Origin: Streptomyces sp. Q6 | GTDB taxonomy: Bacteria > Actinomycetota > Actinomycetes > Streptomycetales > Streptomycetaceae | DNA: 64,000 nt | Assembly (NCBI RefSeq): GCF_036967205.1 | Contig: NZ_CP146022.1 | Span: 3,100,001 to 3,164,000, forward strand | Reading direction: 5' to 3' | The notes under the pieces: model-generated | What the model was told of the DNA's origin: nothing | The model's database searches: none | The model's input: only the letters and a program-made list of their open reading frames with translations | Part shown: in pieces, positions 1-9,508 of the stretch | Layout: the number at the start of each line of letters is the position of its first letter | Position numbering within the stretch: the stretch's first letter is position 1 | Program-made: the position numbers and the translations under genes

Positions 1-290
1 CACGATCGCCACCGCGATCGCCACCGCGGCCGATCCCCCGACCGACCCCGCGACCGGAACCGCGACCGATACCCCGACCGACACCGCCGCCGATCGCGAC
101 CGCCACCGATACCGGGCCGACACCGCCGCGACATCCCGGCCGACACCCCGGCCGATACCGCGGCGGATCGCGACCGACACCCCGACCCGCCACCGCCACC
201 ACGGCCCGCCACCGCCACCGATCGCGACTGCCCGCCACCGACCACCACCGACCGCGCCGGAACGCGCCGGATCGCGCCTGGTCGCCACCG
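1..290. repeat. Low-complexity CGAC/CGAT-rich degenerate repeat
   Basis: The first ~290 bases are a degenerate repeat of CGATCGCCACCG / GACCGACACC-like units. On the minus strand bases 180 to 1 stay open and would read as a Val/Ala/Gly-rich peptide, possibly part of a gene running off the left edge. I see no convincing ribosome site or domain, so no gene is called. It could also be non-coding repeat expansion. Confidence 0.5.
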
Positions 291-661
291 TCGCGGAGGG
301 TGGATCTCGCCGTGCGGCACCCCACCCGCCCCCCGGCCCTCTCCTCGCCACCTCCACACCAACTTCTCTGAACCTTCAAAAGACGGGAACCCATCGGAGG
401 GCCCGACCGTCCAACAGACACCTGCCGGTGAGTCTCCGCAGTGCGGTGTCGGCATCGCTGCTGGCTGCGAACGCTGACCACCCTCTCCGCCGCCTGCGGC
501 CGGCAGCCTGCCGTCACCGGCGCGCCCCCCTCCAACAGCGCCGGTGACGGCCCCTCCCCCTGCGGGCCGCTTCCGCCAACTCCCTTGACTGGCAATAACT
601 TTCCGGATATTCGTTGCGCGCGGAAGTTTCCTTCACTGCTGTTTCTCCGGAAGGGGAGCAA
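291..661. other. Non-coding upstream region of the GH3 gene
   Basis: About 370 bases without a supportable gene. Short open frames here are of the kind any high-GC sequence gives and have no recognisable product. The last ~15 bases hold the purine-rich ribosome site (GGAAGGGGAGCAA) of the downstream GTG start, so the promoter of the GH3 gene probably lies in this stretch. No clear -10/-35 was identified. Confidence 0.4.
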
Positions 662-2485
662 GTGCGCAACCGCCAGTCCAGCAAGGGTTTCTCCAGACGT
701 ACGCTGCTCGCCGCGGCCACCGCGGGTGTCGCCGCCGCGGGCCTGAGCGCCGCTCCCGTCCAGGCCGCCGCGGACGACCGCGACAAGGCCCTCAAACGCG
801 TCATCTCCGGGATGTCCCTGGAGGAGAAGGTCGGCCAGCTCTTCGTCATGCGGGTGTACGGCCACTCGGCCACCGCCCCCGACCAGGCCGACATCGACGC
901 CAACCTCAAGGAGATCGGCGTCCGCACGGCCGCCGAGCTGATCGACAAGTACAAGCTCGGCGGCATCATCTACTTCGCGTGGGCGCACAACGTCCGCGAC
1001 CCGCACCAGATCGCCGACCTCAGCAACGGGATACAGCAGGCCGGGCTCCGACAGCCGTCCCGCATACCGCTGTTGATCGCCACCGACCAGGAGCACGGCA
1101 TCGTCTGCCGGGTCGGCAAGCCCGCCACCCTGTTCCCCGGCGCGATGGCGCTCGGCGCGGGCGGCTCCCACTCCGACGCGCGCAAGGCGGGACAGATAGC
1201 CGGCGCCGAACTGCGCTCGGTCGGCATCGTCCAGGACTACGCGCCCGACGCCGACGTCAACGTCAACCCGGCCAACCCGGTCATCGGCGTCCGCTCCTTC
1301 GGCGCCGACCCTCAGGCCGTCGCCGCGATGGTCGCCGCCCAGGTCAAGGGGTACCAGTCGGCCGGCATCGCCTCGACCGCCAAGCACTTCCCCGGGCACG
1401 GCGACACCGCGACCGACTCCCACACCGGCCTGCCCGTCATCACGCACACGCGCGAGCAGTGGGAGCAGCTGGACAAGCCGTCGTTCGAGGCCGCGATCGC
1501 CGCCGGCATCGACTCGATCATGACGGCCCACATCGTCGTACCGGCCCTGGACCCGGCCGAGGACCCGGCGACGCTGTCCCGCCCCATCCTCACCGGCATC
1601 CTGCGCGAACAGCTCGGCTACGACGGTGTCGTGGTCACCGACTCGCTCGGCATGGAGGGCGTGCGGACCAAGTACGGCGACGAACGCGTCCCCGTCCTCG
1701 CGCTCAAGGCGGGCGTCGACCAGCTCCTCAACCCGCCGACCCTGGCCGTCTCCTGGAACGCGGTCCTGAACGCCGTGCGCAGCGGCGAGCTGACCGAGGA
1801 GCGGCTCGACGAGTCGATCCTGCGCATCCTGCGCCTGAAGGCCAAGCTGGGTCTCTTCAAGGAGCCGTACGTCACCCATCGCGGCGTCGACCGCACGGTG
1901 GGGACGGCCGCGCACCTGGCCGCCGCCGACCGGATCGCCGAGCGTACGACGACGCTCCTGGTGAACAAGGAGGGCCTGCTCCCGCTGTCCCCGCGGACGC
2001 ACAAGAACGTGCTCGTGCTCGGGGCGAACCCGGCGTCGCCCTCGCTCAGCGACGGTCCGCCGACCACCGTCATCGGCGCCGCCCTCACCGAACTCGGCTT
2101 CGCCGCCACGGTGTTGCCGACCGGCACCGCGCCGAGTCAGGCGGTCGTCGCGCAGGCGGTGGCGGCGGCCCAGGGCAAGGACGCGGTGGTCATCGGCACG
2201 TACAACGTCGGGGCGGGCAGCGCGCAGCAGTCCCTGGTGAACGCCGTGGCCGCGACGGGCGTCCCGGTCGTCACGCTGTCGATGCGCAATCCGTACGACG
2301 TGGCTCAACTGGCCTCGTCGGACGCGCATTTGGCGGCGTACTCATGGATCGACGTCGAACTGCGGGCCGCGGTACGGGTCCTCGCGGGCGAGGCCGAGCC
2401 GCGGGGCAAGCTGCCGGTCCCGGTGCAGAAGGCCGGCGACCCGACGCAGGTGCTCTATCCGATCGGCTACGGCCTGACGTACTGA
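662..2485 (+). CDS. Secreted GH3 beta-N-acetylhexosaminidase (NagZ-like)
   Basis: Glycoside hydrolase family 3 enzyme of 607 residues, probably removing terminal N-acetylglucosamine from muropeptides or chitin-derived sugars outside the membrane. The N-terminus (RNRQSSKGFSRRTLLAAA) has a twin-arginine motif followed by a hydrophobic stretch ending near AQA-like PVQAAA, so Tat export is expected. The NagZ-type signature KHFPGHGDT followed by DSH supplies the His/Asp dyad, and VVVTDSLGM holds the nucleophile Asp. A C-terminal GH3 alpha/beta domain follows (from about LLVNKEGLLPL). The GTG at 662 is preferred over the upstream frame start at 614 because GGAAGGGGAGCAA sits directly before it and the Tat signal begins there. 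Family assignment is firm; the natural substrate is inferred. Confidence 0.9.
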   Translation: MRNRQSSKGFSRRTLLAAATAGVAAAGLSAAPVQAAADDRDKALKRVISGMSLEEKVGQLFVMRVYGHSATAPDQADIDANLKEIGVRTAAELIDKYKLGGIIYFAWAHNVRDPHQIADLSNGIQQAGLRQPSRIPLLIATDQEHGIVCRVGKPATLFPGAMALGAGGSHSDARKAGQIAGAELRSVGIVQDYAPDADVNVNPANPVIGVRSFGADPQAVAAMVAAQVKGYQSAGIASTAKHFPGHGDTATDSHTGLPVITHTREQWEQLDKPSFEAAIAAGIDSIMTAHIVVPALDPAEDPATLSRPILTGILREQLGYDGVVVTDSLGMEGVRTKYGDERVPVLALKAGVDQLLNPPTLAVSWNAVLNAVRSGELTEERLDESILRILRLKAKLGLFKEPYVTHRGVDRTVGTAAHLAAADRIAERTTTLLVNKEGLLPLSPRTHKNVLVLGANPASPSLSDGPPTTVIGAALTELGFAATVLPTGTAPSQAVVAQAVAAAQGKDAVVIGTYNVGAGSAQQSLVNAVAATGVPVVTLSMRNPYDVAQLASSDAHLAAYSWIDVELRAAVRVLAGEAEPRGKLPVPVQKAGDPTQVLYPIGYGLTY

Positions 2486-2538
2486 CCCGTACCGACGCGT
2501 CGTACTGAACCGGACGCACCCGGCGTACGCAGCTCCCC

Positions 2539-2589
2539 GCGCACGCCACCCCCAACTGACGCAAAGCCCCCTGCACACCTGGCGTGCGC
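2539..2589 (+). terminator. Possible hairpin after the GH3 gene
   Basis: A perfect 10-bp inverted repeat, GCGCACGCCA (2539-2548) and TGGCGTGCGC (2580-2589), lies between the GH3 stop and the lipoprotein start. The 31-base loop and lack of a T-run make it a weak terminator candidate. Confidence 0.3.
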
Positions 2590-2634
2590 CCGCTCTCGCG
2601 GGTCACGCTGGGTGCGTATATCGGGGGGATTGCC

Positions 2635-3258
2635 ATGCTTGCGCGGACGGTCGGGGTGGTGTGCGCGGCGTCGTTGCTGACGCTCGCGCTGATGGGGTGC
2701 CAGGGGTCGTCGGATCCGCCGGACGACGGGGCGAACCCGTCGTCGCCGCGGCCGCTGCGGTCCCCGTCCGGGTACGGGGCGGTCTTCCTGGCGGTGGACG
2801 AGTGCAGTTCGCGCGGGCGCACGTCGTTCAACGAGGTGCCGTGCAGCAGCGAGCGGGCCGTGGCCAAGGTCGTCGCGCGCTACGAGGGCCTGCCGTCGAA
2901 CGGCCCTGCGTGTCCGGGCACCACCGACTTCGTCCTGCACATCAGCGAGAACCGGCCGTCGTCGGACGAGAACGGCGACGGGGCGGTCGCCCAGGGCTAC
3001 GCCTGCATGCGCAACCTGGAGGCCCCGCACCCCGGCGACGCGGGCGGCGGGGGCGGCCCGCGCACGATCGTCGGCGACTGCGTGTACTCCGCGGGCCAGG
3101 GACAGGTGCGCGAGACGGAGTGCGACGGCTCGGGCGAGCGGGCGCCGCAGTACCGGGTCACGAAGGCGGTCGGCACGCGCTCGGCGTGCCCGCCGTCGAC
3201 CTCCCTGTACGTGACGCTGGGCGGCGCCGAGCCGGTGGGATGCGCGGTGAGGATCTGA
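2635..3258 (+). CDS. Cys-rich secreted lipoprotein of unknown function
   Basis: 207-residue predicted lipoprotein. The N-terminus MLARTVGVVCAASLLTLALMGC is a signal peptide ending in a lipobox (LMGC), so the mature protein should be lipid-anchored on the outer face of the membrane. The mature part carries about eight more cysteines (DECSS, VPCSS, PACPG, YACMR, GDCVY, TECDG, SACPP, GCAVRI), suggesting disulphides. The spacing recalls the actinobacterial LppU/SCO3897-type lipoproteins, but no function is known to me. ATG 2635 is chosen over the in-frame 2584 start because the signal peptide begins there and a G-rich ribosome site (TCGGGGGGAT) precedes it. It is followed by a strong hairpin, so it is probably transcribed alone or with the GH3 gene. 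Confidence 0.75.
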   Translation: MLARTVGVVCAASLLTLALMGCQGSSDPPDDGANPSSPRPLRSPSGYGAVFLAVDECSSRGRTSFNEVPCSSERAVAKVVARYEGLPSNGPACPGTTDFVLHISENRPSSDENGDGAVAQGYACMRNLEAPHPGDAGGGGGPRTIVGDCVYSAGQGQVRETECDGSGERAPQYRVTKAVGTRSACPPSTSLYVTLGGAEPVGCAVRI

Positions 3259-3275
3259 CACCGGACGGCGCGTGA

Positions 3276-3304
3276 GAGAGGGGGCACCCCAGGCGCCCCC
3301 TCTC
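3276..3304 (+). terminator. Intrinsic terminator-like hairpin between convergent genes
   Basis: Perfect 10-bp stem GAGAGGGGGC / GCCCCCTCTC with a 9-base loop, just after the lipoprotein stop and before the convergent aminopeptidase stop. Likely serves both strands. Just downstream (about 3310-3350) CACGGCGTCAC is repeated several times. Confidence 0.65.
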
Positions 3305-3344
3305 CCGCACGCTCACGGCGTCACACCATCACGGCGTCACGGCG

Positions 3345-4754
3345 TCACGGGCGGAGCTTCAGCTCACGTGCTCCGTCGACCCGGTCGAGCTTCGCGTCGT
3401 GCGGCGCCTTCGCCGTCGTACCGGACAGGCCGGCCCACGCGAGGATCCGCGACGTGGCGAGGGCCTTGTCGTCGGCCGTCAGACCCGCCACGTTCGCGCC
3501 GTGGTTGGCGTGCGGCGCGGTGAGCACGTACGAGTCGCGGGCCCCGGACCCGAGGCGGAAGCGCTCCGCGCCCCACGGGTCGTTGTCGCCGTACACGTAC
3601 AGCATCCGCGTCGCGTTGTGGCGCACCCACGTGTCGACGTCGCGCATCGCCCACGGCTGGAACTTCATGGGGATGTCGCGCGGTACGAAGTTGCGCGGCG
3701 GCTGGTAGCCGTAGCGCGACAGGTCCGCGAGCCAGGGCTGCTTGATGTCGGGCGAGCCGAGCTGGGTGCCGGCCTGGTAGTAGTACGGCGTGTACTGGGT
3801 CAGGCCCTGGTCGGCGTAGGAGGACCAGCCGCCGACCGCGTCGACGTAGTCGAAGAGCGCCTGGTCGGTGACGGTCGCGGCGTCGGGGACGTCGGCGCAG
3901 GCGGACTCCGGCTGGTACTGCCAGAAGCCCCAGAAGAGGTCGAGGACGGTCGCCTCGTACGCCTTGTCCACCGAACCGACCGTGTTCACGGTGTAGTTGT
4001 TGGCGGCGAGGTACTCCTTGTACTTCGTCTCCAGCGCGTCCCGGCGTACGAGCGTCTCGCGCTGCACCTTCTGGAGGGCGACGCGGCAGTCCTTCGGGCC
4101 GACGTTCGCGAGGAACCTGTCGTACGCGGAGTCCTCGTCGTTCACGACGTCGTTCGGGGCGACGTAGGCGACGACGCCGTCCATGTCGCGCGGGTAGAAG
4201 CGCTCGTAGTAGGTGGCGGTCATGCCGCCCTTCGAGCCGCCGGTGGTCAGCCACTTCTGGCCGTAGACCGGCTTGAGGGCCTGGAAGATGCGGTGCTGGT
4301 CGCTGGCCGCCTGCCAGATGTCGAGCTTGGTCCAGTCGGCGGGCTGCGGCCTGGACGGCGTGAAGAAGCGGTACTCGACGGAGACCTGGTTGCCGTCGAC
4401 GATCCGCGTCGGCTCGCTGCGCGACGGGTTCGTGGAGACGTTGTAGCCGCTGGTGAACATGACCGTCGGGCGGCTGACGTCCTTGTGCAGCACCGTGATG
4501 CGCTGCTGGAACGTGCCCTTGGACGGGTGCTTGTGGTCGATCGGCTGGGTGTAGTTGAGGACGAAGTAGCGGTAGCCCGTGTAGGGCTTCTCCTCTATCA
4601 GGCTCATGCCGGGTATGGCGAGGAGCCGGTCCTTGATGTCGGTGGCCGCGGCGGTCGCGGGCTGTTCGACGGCGGTCGCCGTCGAGAGCCCGGCCGCGCT
4701 CACGGTGCCTATCAGCACCACGAGGGACAGCAGCCATCTGAGAGTTTTGCGCAT
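3345..4754 (-). CDS. Secreted prolyl tri/tetrapeptidyl aminopeptidase (MEROPS S37)
   Basis: 469-residue exported serine peptidase of the Streptomyces PS-10/S37 family, which releases Pro-containing tri- or tetrapeptides from protein N-termini outside the cell. The signal peptide is MRKTLRWLLSLVVLIGTVSAA with cleavage expected soon after ATA. The nucleophile Ser sits in TTGGSKGGMT, and VYGDNDPWGAERF and APHANHGAN carry the likely catalytic Asp and His. Start is the ATG at 4754, preceded on the minus strand by CAGGGGAGGGTGC, a good ribosome site; the frame continues upstream to 4868 but without signal-peptide sense. Monocistronic between a terminator and a 144-base promoter region. Family is confident; exact cleavage preference is inferred from homologues. 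Confidence 0.88.
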   Translation of the reverse strand: MRKTLRWLLSLVVLIGTVSAAGLSTATAVEQPATAAATDIKDRLLAIPGMSLIEEKPYTGYRYFVLNYTQPIDHKHPSKGTFQQRITVLHKDVSRPTVMFTSGYNVSTNPSRSEPTRIVDGNQVSVEYRFFTPSRPQPADWTKLDIWQAASDQHRIFQALKPVYGQKWLTTGGSKGGMTATYYERFYPRDMDGVVAYVAPNDVVNDEDSAYDRFLANVGPKDCRVALQKVQRETLVRRDALETKYKEYLAANNYTVNTVGSVDKAYEATVLDLFWGFWQYQPESACADVPDAATVTDQALFDYVDAVGGWSSYADQGLTQYTPYYYQAGTQLGSPDIKQPWLADLSRYGYQPPRNFVPRDIPMKFQPWAMRDVDTWVRHNATRMLYVYGDNDPWGAERFRLGSGARDSYVLTAPHANHGANVAGLTADDKALATSRILAWAGLSGTTAKAPHDAKLDRVDGARELKLRP

Positions 4755-4898
4755 GCACCCTCCCCTGGAGATACACAGATGCGCTCCGGAAGCTATCGGA
4801 GCAACTCGCGCACCACCAGAGGTACTTGATGTCCGCTCAGCGCAACGGCCCCTCGGGGCACAGGACATGACACCCGAATCGGACAGCGGGGCGTGATC

Positions 4899-5318
4899 TC
4901 AGAACTTGACCCAGCCCGAACTGCGTGACGCGCCGGCCACCTTCCCCTTCACGCGCACCCAGCGGTGGCCCGCGTGGACGGTCACGGGACCGGCGTGGTG
5001 GGTGTAGCGGCCCTCGTCGACGACGGCGCGGCTGCCGCGCGCCTGGACGCTGACCGACATGGTCTGGCGGCGGCCGGTGCGCTCGGCGAAGGTGACGGCG
5101 CAGATGTAGTCGCGCTTCTTGTAGACGACGGTGCGGCCGGTGGCGAAGGTCAGGGTGCGGACCTTGTGTCCGGCGCAGAGCGCGGCGGCCTGCGCGCCGC
5201 CGACCCCGGGCCCGCCCACGACGAGCGCACCGGTCCCGACCAGGACGGCCAGGGCGACCGCGAGCGCACGGCGTGGCCGGCGTACGTCACGTATGCCGTC
5301 GTCGTCACCTCTTCGCAC
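4899..5318 (-). CDS. Small secreted protein of unknown function
   Basis: 139-residue protein with a long positively charged N-region and a hydrophobic core (RRPRRALAVALAVLVGTGALVV) ending at GGAQA-AALC, a plausible signal peptidase site. The mature part (about 95 residues) holds two cysteines (ALCAG, YICAV) and alternating beta-rich sequence, compatible with a small disulphide-linked secreted domain. GTG 5318 is chosen because GGGAGGGG lies about 5-6 bases upstream; GTG 5336 in the same frame is an alternative. In this sequence the frame is open upstream into the ABC exporter gene, with no stop between. I interpret that as a frameshift in the exporter, not as a real fusion. No family recognised. 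Confidence 0.6.
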   Translation of the reverse strand: MRRGDDDGIRDVRRPRRALAVALAVLVGTGALVVGGPGVGGAQAAALCAGHKVRTLTFATGRTVVYKKRDYICAVTFAERTGRRQTMSVSVQARGSRAVVDEGRYTHHAGPVTVHAGHRWVRVKGKVAGASRSSGWVKF

Positions 5319-5478
5319 CGCAGCCCCTCCCGTCACATCGTCCCCAGCGTACTGATGAACGGACGCGACATGCGGGGCCGATGGTTGCACGACGCCCCGC
5401 GCGGGGTCCCGGGGCAGCGCGGCGGGACGACCGGCCGGACGCCGTCCGGCGCCCGGGGTGCCGCGACCCGGCTCCGCG

Positions 5479-8400
5479 TCACGCGGCAGCCGTCGCGTCC
5501 TCCCCACGAACGTGCGCCACAGCGCCGCGTACTTGCCGTCGCGGGCCAGCAGTTCCTCGTGGGTGCCGTCCTCCGCGACCCGGCCGTGGTCCATCACCAC
5601 GACGCGGTCCGCGCGGGCCGCCGTCGTCAGGCGGTGGGCGACGACCAGGGTCGTACGGCGGCCCGCGATGCGGTCCGTGGCCTGGTTGACCTGGGCCTCG
5701 GTGGCGAGGTCGAGGGCCGCGGTCGCCTCGTCGAGCAGGAGGATGTCGGGGTCGACGAGTTCGGCGCGGGCCAGGGCGATCAGCTGGCGCTGGCCCGCGG
5801 ACAGGTTGCGGCCGCGCTCGGCGACCTCGTGGAGGTAGCCGCCGTCCAGCGTCGCGATCATCTCGTGCGCGCCGACCGCGCGGGCCGCCGCCTCGACCTG
5901 CGCGTCCGTGGCGTCCGGGCGGCCGTAGGCGATGGCGTCGCGGATCGTGCCCTGGAAGAGGTACGCCTCCTGCGGGACGACGCCGAGCCGGTGCCGGTAC
6001 GCCGTGAGGTCGAGGTCGCGCAGGTCGGTGCCGTCGACGGTGACCCGGCCGCCGGTCGGGTCGTAGAACCGGGCGACGAGCTTGACCAGCGTCGACTTGC
6101 CCGCGCCGGTCTCGCCGACGAAGGCGACGGTCTGCCCGGCGGGGATGCGCAGCGCCACGTCGTTGAGCGCCACTTCCTCGTCGGCGGGGCCCCCGTACGC
6201 GAAGTCGACGTCCTCGAAGGCGATCTCGCCGCGCAGGGAGAGCACGTCGAGCGGTTCGCGGGCGGCCTTCGTGGAGGTCGGCTCGCGCAGCAGCTCCTGG
6301 ATGCGGCCGAGCGAGACGGTCGCCTGCTGGTAGCCGTCGAAGACCTGGGAGAGCTGCTGCACGGGCGCGAAGAACAGGTCGATGTAGAGGAGGTACGCGA
6401 CCAGCGCGCCGGTCGTCAGCGTGCCCGCGTCGACCCGGTGCGCGCCGACCATCAGGACGGCCGCGGCCGCCACCGACGACAGGAGCTGCACGAACGGGAA
6501 GTAGATCGAGATCAGGAACTGGCCGCGGATGCGCGCGGAGCGGTAGCTGTCGCTGTGCTCGGCGAACCGCCGCCCGCCGTCCCGCTCGCGTCGGAAGGCC
6601 TGCACGATCCGCAGCCCGGCGACGGTCTCCTGGAGTTCGGCGTTGACGACGGAGACGCGCTCGCGGGCCAGCTCGTACGCCTTCACGCTGGAGCGGCGGA
6701 AGAAGAACGTGCCGATGATCAGCGGCGGCAGCGTCGCGAACACGACGAGGGCGAGCTGTACGTCGATGACGAGCAGGGCGACCATGATGCCGAAGAACGT
6801 GACGACCGAGACGAACGCGGTGACCAGACCGGTCTGGAGGAACGTCGACAGGGCGTCGACGTCCGTGGTCATGCGGGTCATGATCCGGCCGGTCAGCTCC
6901 CGCTCGTAGTAGTCGAGCCCGAGCCGCTGGAGCTGCGAGAAGATCTTCAGGCGCAGCGAGTACAGGACGCGCTCACCGGTGCGCCCGGTCATCCGGGTCT
7001 CGCCGATCTGCGCGGCCCACTGCACGAGGACGGCGACGAGCCCGAGCGCGGCGGCGGCCCAGACCGCGCCGAGCGCGAGCTGGGTGACGCCTTCGTCGAT
7101 GCCGTGCCGGATGAGGACCGGCAGCAGCAGACCGACGCCCGCGTCCACGGCGACCAGGGCGAGGCTGATCAGGAGCGGCGCTCCGAAGCCGCGCAGGAGC
7201 CTGCGCAGTCCGTACGACTCCTCGGGCGTGACGGCCCGCGCCTCGTCGATGTCGGGGGTGTCCACGGCGGGCGGCAGCGCGTCGACCTGGGCCAGGAGTT
7301 CCGGTGTCGCGGGCATCCCGGACAGCGCGGTGTCCTTGGGCTCGCGGTCGCCGGCCCACAGCCGGGGGGTGACCCCGCGCTCGGCGTCGAACTCGGCGTC
7401 GAGTTCGTCCCGTACGGAGGTGTCCTCGGCGGGGGCCTGCGGCAGGGCGTGTCCGGGCGAGACGCCGCCCAGTTCGTCGGGGTCGGTCAGCAGGCGCCGG
7501 TAGAGCGGGGATCCGGCCTCCAGCTCCTCGTGCGTGCCGATCGCGGCGAGCCGCCCGCCGTCGAGGACGGCGATGCGGTCGGCGAGGCCGAGGGTGGAGC
7601 GGCGGTGGGCGATGAGGAGCGTGGTCCGCCCCGCCATCACGTGCTTGAGGGCCTCGTGGATCTCGTGCTCGACGCGGGCGTCCACGGCGGACGTGGCGTC
7701 GTCGAGGACGAGCAGGCGCGGGTCGGTGAGGAGGGCGCGGGCGAGGGCGACGCGCTGGCGCTGGCCGCCGGAGAGGGTGAGTCCGTGCTCCCCGACCTCG
7801 GTGTCGTAGCCGTCGGGCAGCTCGGCGATGAACCGGTCGGCCTGCGCGGCGCGCGCGGCCGCCTCGATCTGCTCGTCGGTCGCGTCCGGGACGCCGTACG
7901 CGATGTTGGCGCGCAGCGTGTCCGAGAACAGGAACGAGTCCTCGGGCACGAGGCCGATCGCGGACCGCAGCGACGCGAGGGTCAGCTCGCGCACGTCGTG
8001 GCCGCCGACGAGGACGGCGCCGTGCGTGACGTCGTACAGGCGCGGCAGCAGCAGCGAGACGGTGGACTTGCCGGAGCCGGAGGAGCCGACGACGGCGAGG
8101 GTCTCACCGGCGCGGATCTCGAAGGAGAGCCCGTCGAGGACGGGCCGGTCGGCACCCGCGTACTCAAAGGAGACGTCGTCGAACTCGACGGTCGCCGGGG
8201 CGTCGGCGGGCAGCTCCTTGGTGCCGTCGGTCAGGGACGGCTCGGTGTCGATGAGTTCCAGGACGCGCTCGACGCCGGCGCGGGCCTGCTGCCCGACGGT
8301 GAGCACCATGGCGAGCATCCGGACCGGGCCGACGAGCTGGGCGAGGTACGAGGAGAAGGCGACGAACGTGCCGAGGGTGATCTGGCCGCGCACGGCGAGC

Positions 8401-9194
8401 CAGCCGCCGAGGGCCAGCATGGCGACCTGTCCGAGGGCGGGCACGGCCTGGAGGGCGGGGGTGAACTTGGAGTTCAGCCGGATCGTGCGCAGCCGTCCGG
8501 CGAACAGCTTCCGGCCGACCTCCCGGAGCTTGCCGGTCTCCTGGTCCTCCTGCCCGAACCCCTTCACGACGCGTACGCCGCTGACGGCGCCGTCGACGAC
8601 CCCCGCGACGGCGGCGGCCTGCGCCTGCGCGTACCAGGTGGCGGGGTGCAGCCGGGAGCGGCTGCGGCGGGCGATGAACCAGAGGGCGGGGGCGACGGCG
8701 AGCGCGACCAGGGTCAGCGGCAGCGAGAGCCACGCCATGATCACCAGGGAGATGACGAAGAGCAGGACGTTCCCGATGGTCATCGGGAGCATGAAGAGCA
8801 GGCCCTGGATCAGCTGGAGGTCGCTGGTGGCGCGGCCGACGACCTGCCCGGTCGACAGCTCGTCCTGACGCCGCCCGTCGAGCTTCGTGATCGTGTCGTA
8901 CATCTCGGTGCGCAGGTCGTGCTGGACGTCGAGGGCGAGCCGGCCGCCGTAGTAGCGGCGGATGTAGGTCAGGACGTACACGACGACGGCGGCGCCTATC
9001 AGGACGCCCGCCCACACGCCCATGGACCGGGAGTGGTCGCCGATCACGTCGTCGATGATGACCTTGGTGATCAGCGGGACGAGCGCCATGACGGCCATGC
9101 CGCCGAGCGAGGCCCCCAGCGCGAGGAAGACGTCCTTGGGGTAGCGCAGGGCGTACCCCCACAGTCGCTTCGCCCAGCCCTGTCGCTCCGCCAC
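5479..9194 (-). CDS. Tandem ABC exporter (TM-NBD-TM-NBD), frameshifted at 3' end
   Basis: About 1,238 residues if corrected: two fused half-exporters, each a six-helix membrane domain plus an ATPase. Half 1 has Walker [11 protein letters not shown], signature [14 protein letters not shown] and Walker [11 protein letters not shown]. Half 2 has [24 protein letters not shown] and [10 protein letters not shown]. Half 1 has Asp where half 2 has the catalytic Glu, so only one ATP site looks fully active, as in heterodimeric multidrug exporters. After LWRTFVG the frame as given runs on with no stop into the next gene. Adding one G in the G-run (plus-strand CCCC at 5502-5505) gives [10 protein letters not shown] then TGA at 5479, a natural end. 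Start GTG 9194 follows GAGAGGCGG; GTG 9257 in the same frame is weaker. Substrate unknown. Confidence 0.85.
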
Positions 9195-9395
9195 GCGTGC
9201 CGCCTCTCGTTCGCCTGCTGCCGTGCCCACCTGCTGTCGTGCCGTGAGGACCAACACGGGCCGGACCGTTTTTCATCCCGCTTTCACGCGGCGGCAACAA
9301 TCGCGGGCTGCCCCGTCCCCTCCGGGGTCACCGTCCGTCATCAGCGTCCGTTCCTCACCGTCCGCGAGCCCCGTCCGCGATCCCCCGTCCGCGAT

Positions 9396-9446
9396 CCCTC
9401 TCCGTGACCCCTTTCCGTGACCCCTTTCCGTGATCCCTTTCCGTGA
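9396..9446 (+). repeat. 13-bp tandem repeats in the divergent intergenic region
   Basis: Three consecutive 13-base units CCCCTTTCCGTGA (9408-9420, 9421-9433, 9434-9446, the last starting with T), preceded by a 12-base variant and by related CCGTCCGCGATCC units from about 9355. They lie in the ~310-base region between the divergent ABC exporter and the GT39-like gene (9195-9508), which otherwise shows no gene. They could bind a regulator or be simple slippage repeats. Confidence 0.7.
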
Positions 9447-9508
9447 TCCACAGGTGGCACCCAGGTCCGACACAGCCGGTGCCCACCCGCGCCGTGCACC
9501 TTTCACTG

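Noticed and set aside
1-290. CRISPR array
   Set aside because: The units are short, degenerate and without unique spacers of constant length.
4899-9257. A genuine 1,452-residue fusion of ABC exporter and secreted protein
   Set aside because: The second part starts with its own ribosome site and signal peptide, and a single added G gives the exporter a natural end; a fusion would put an internal signal peptide after a cytosolic ATPase domain.
4965-9407. Plus-strand open frame of about 1,480 codons opposite the ABC exporter
   Set aside because: It has the acidic/basic composition of an antisense shadow (Asp-Arg-Val-Gly-rich, no domain), while the minus strand shows complete ABC motifs.
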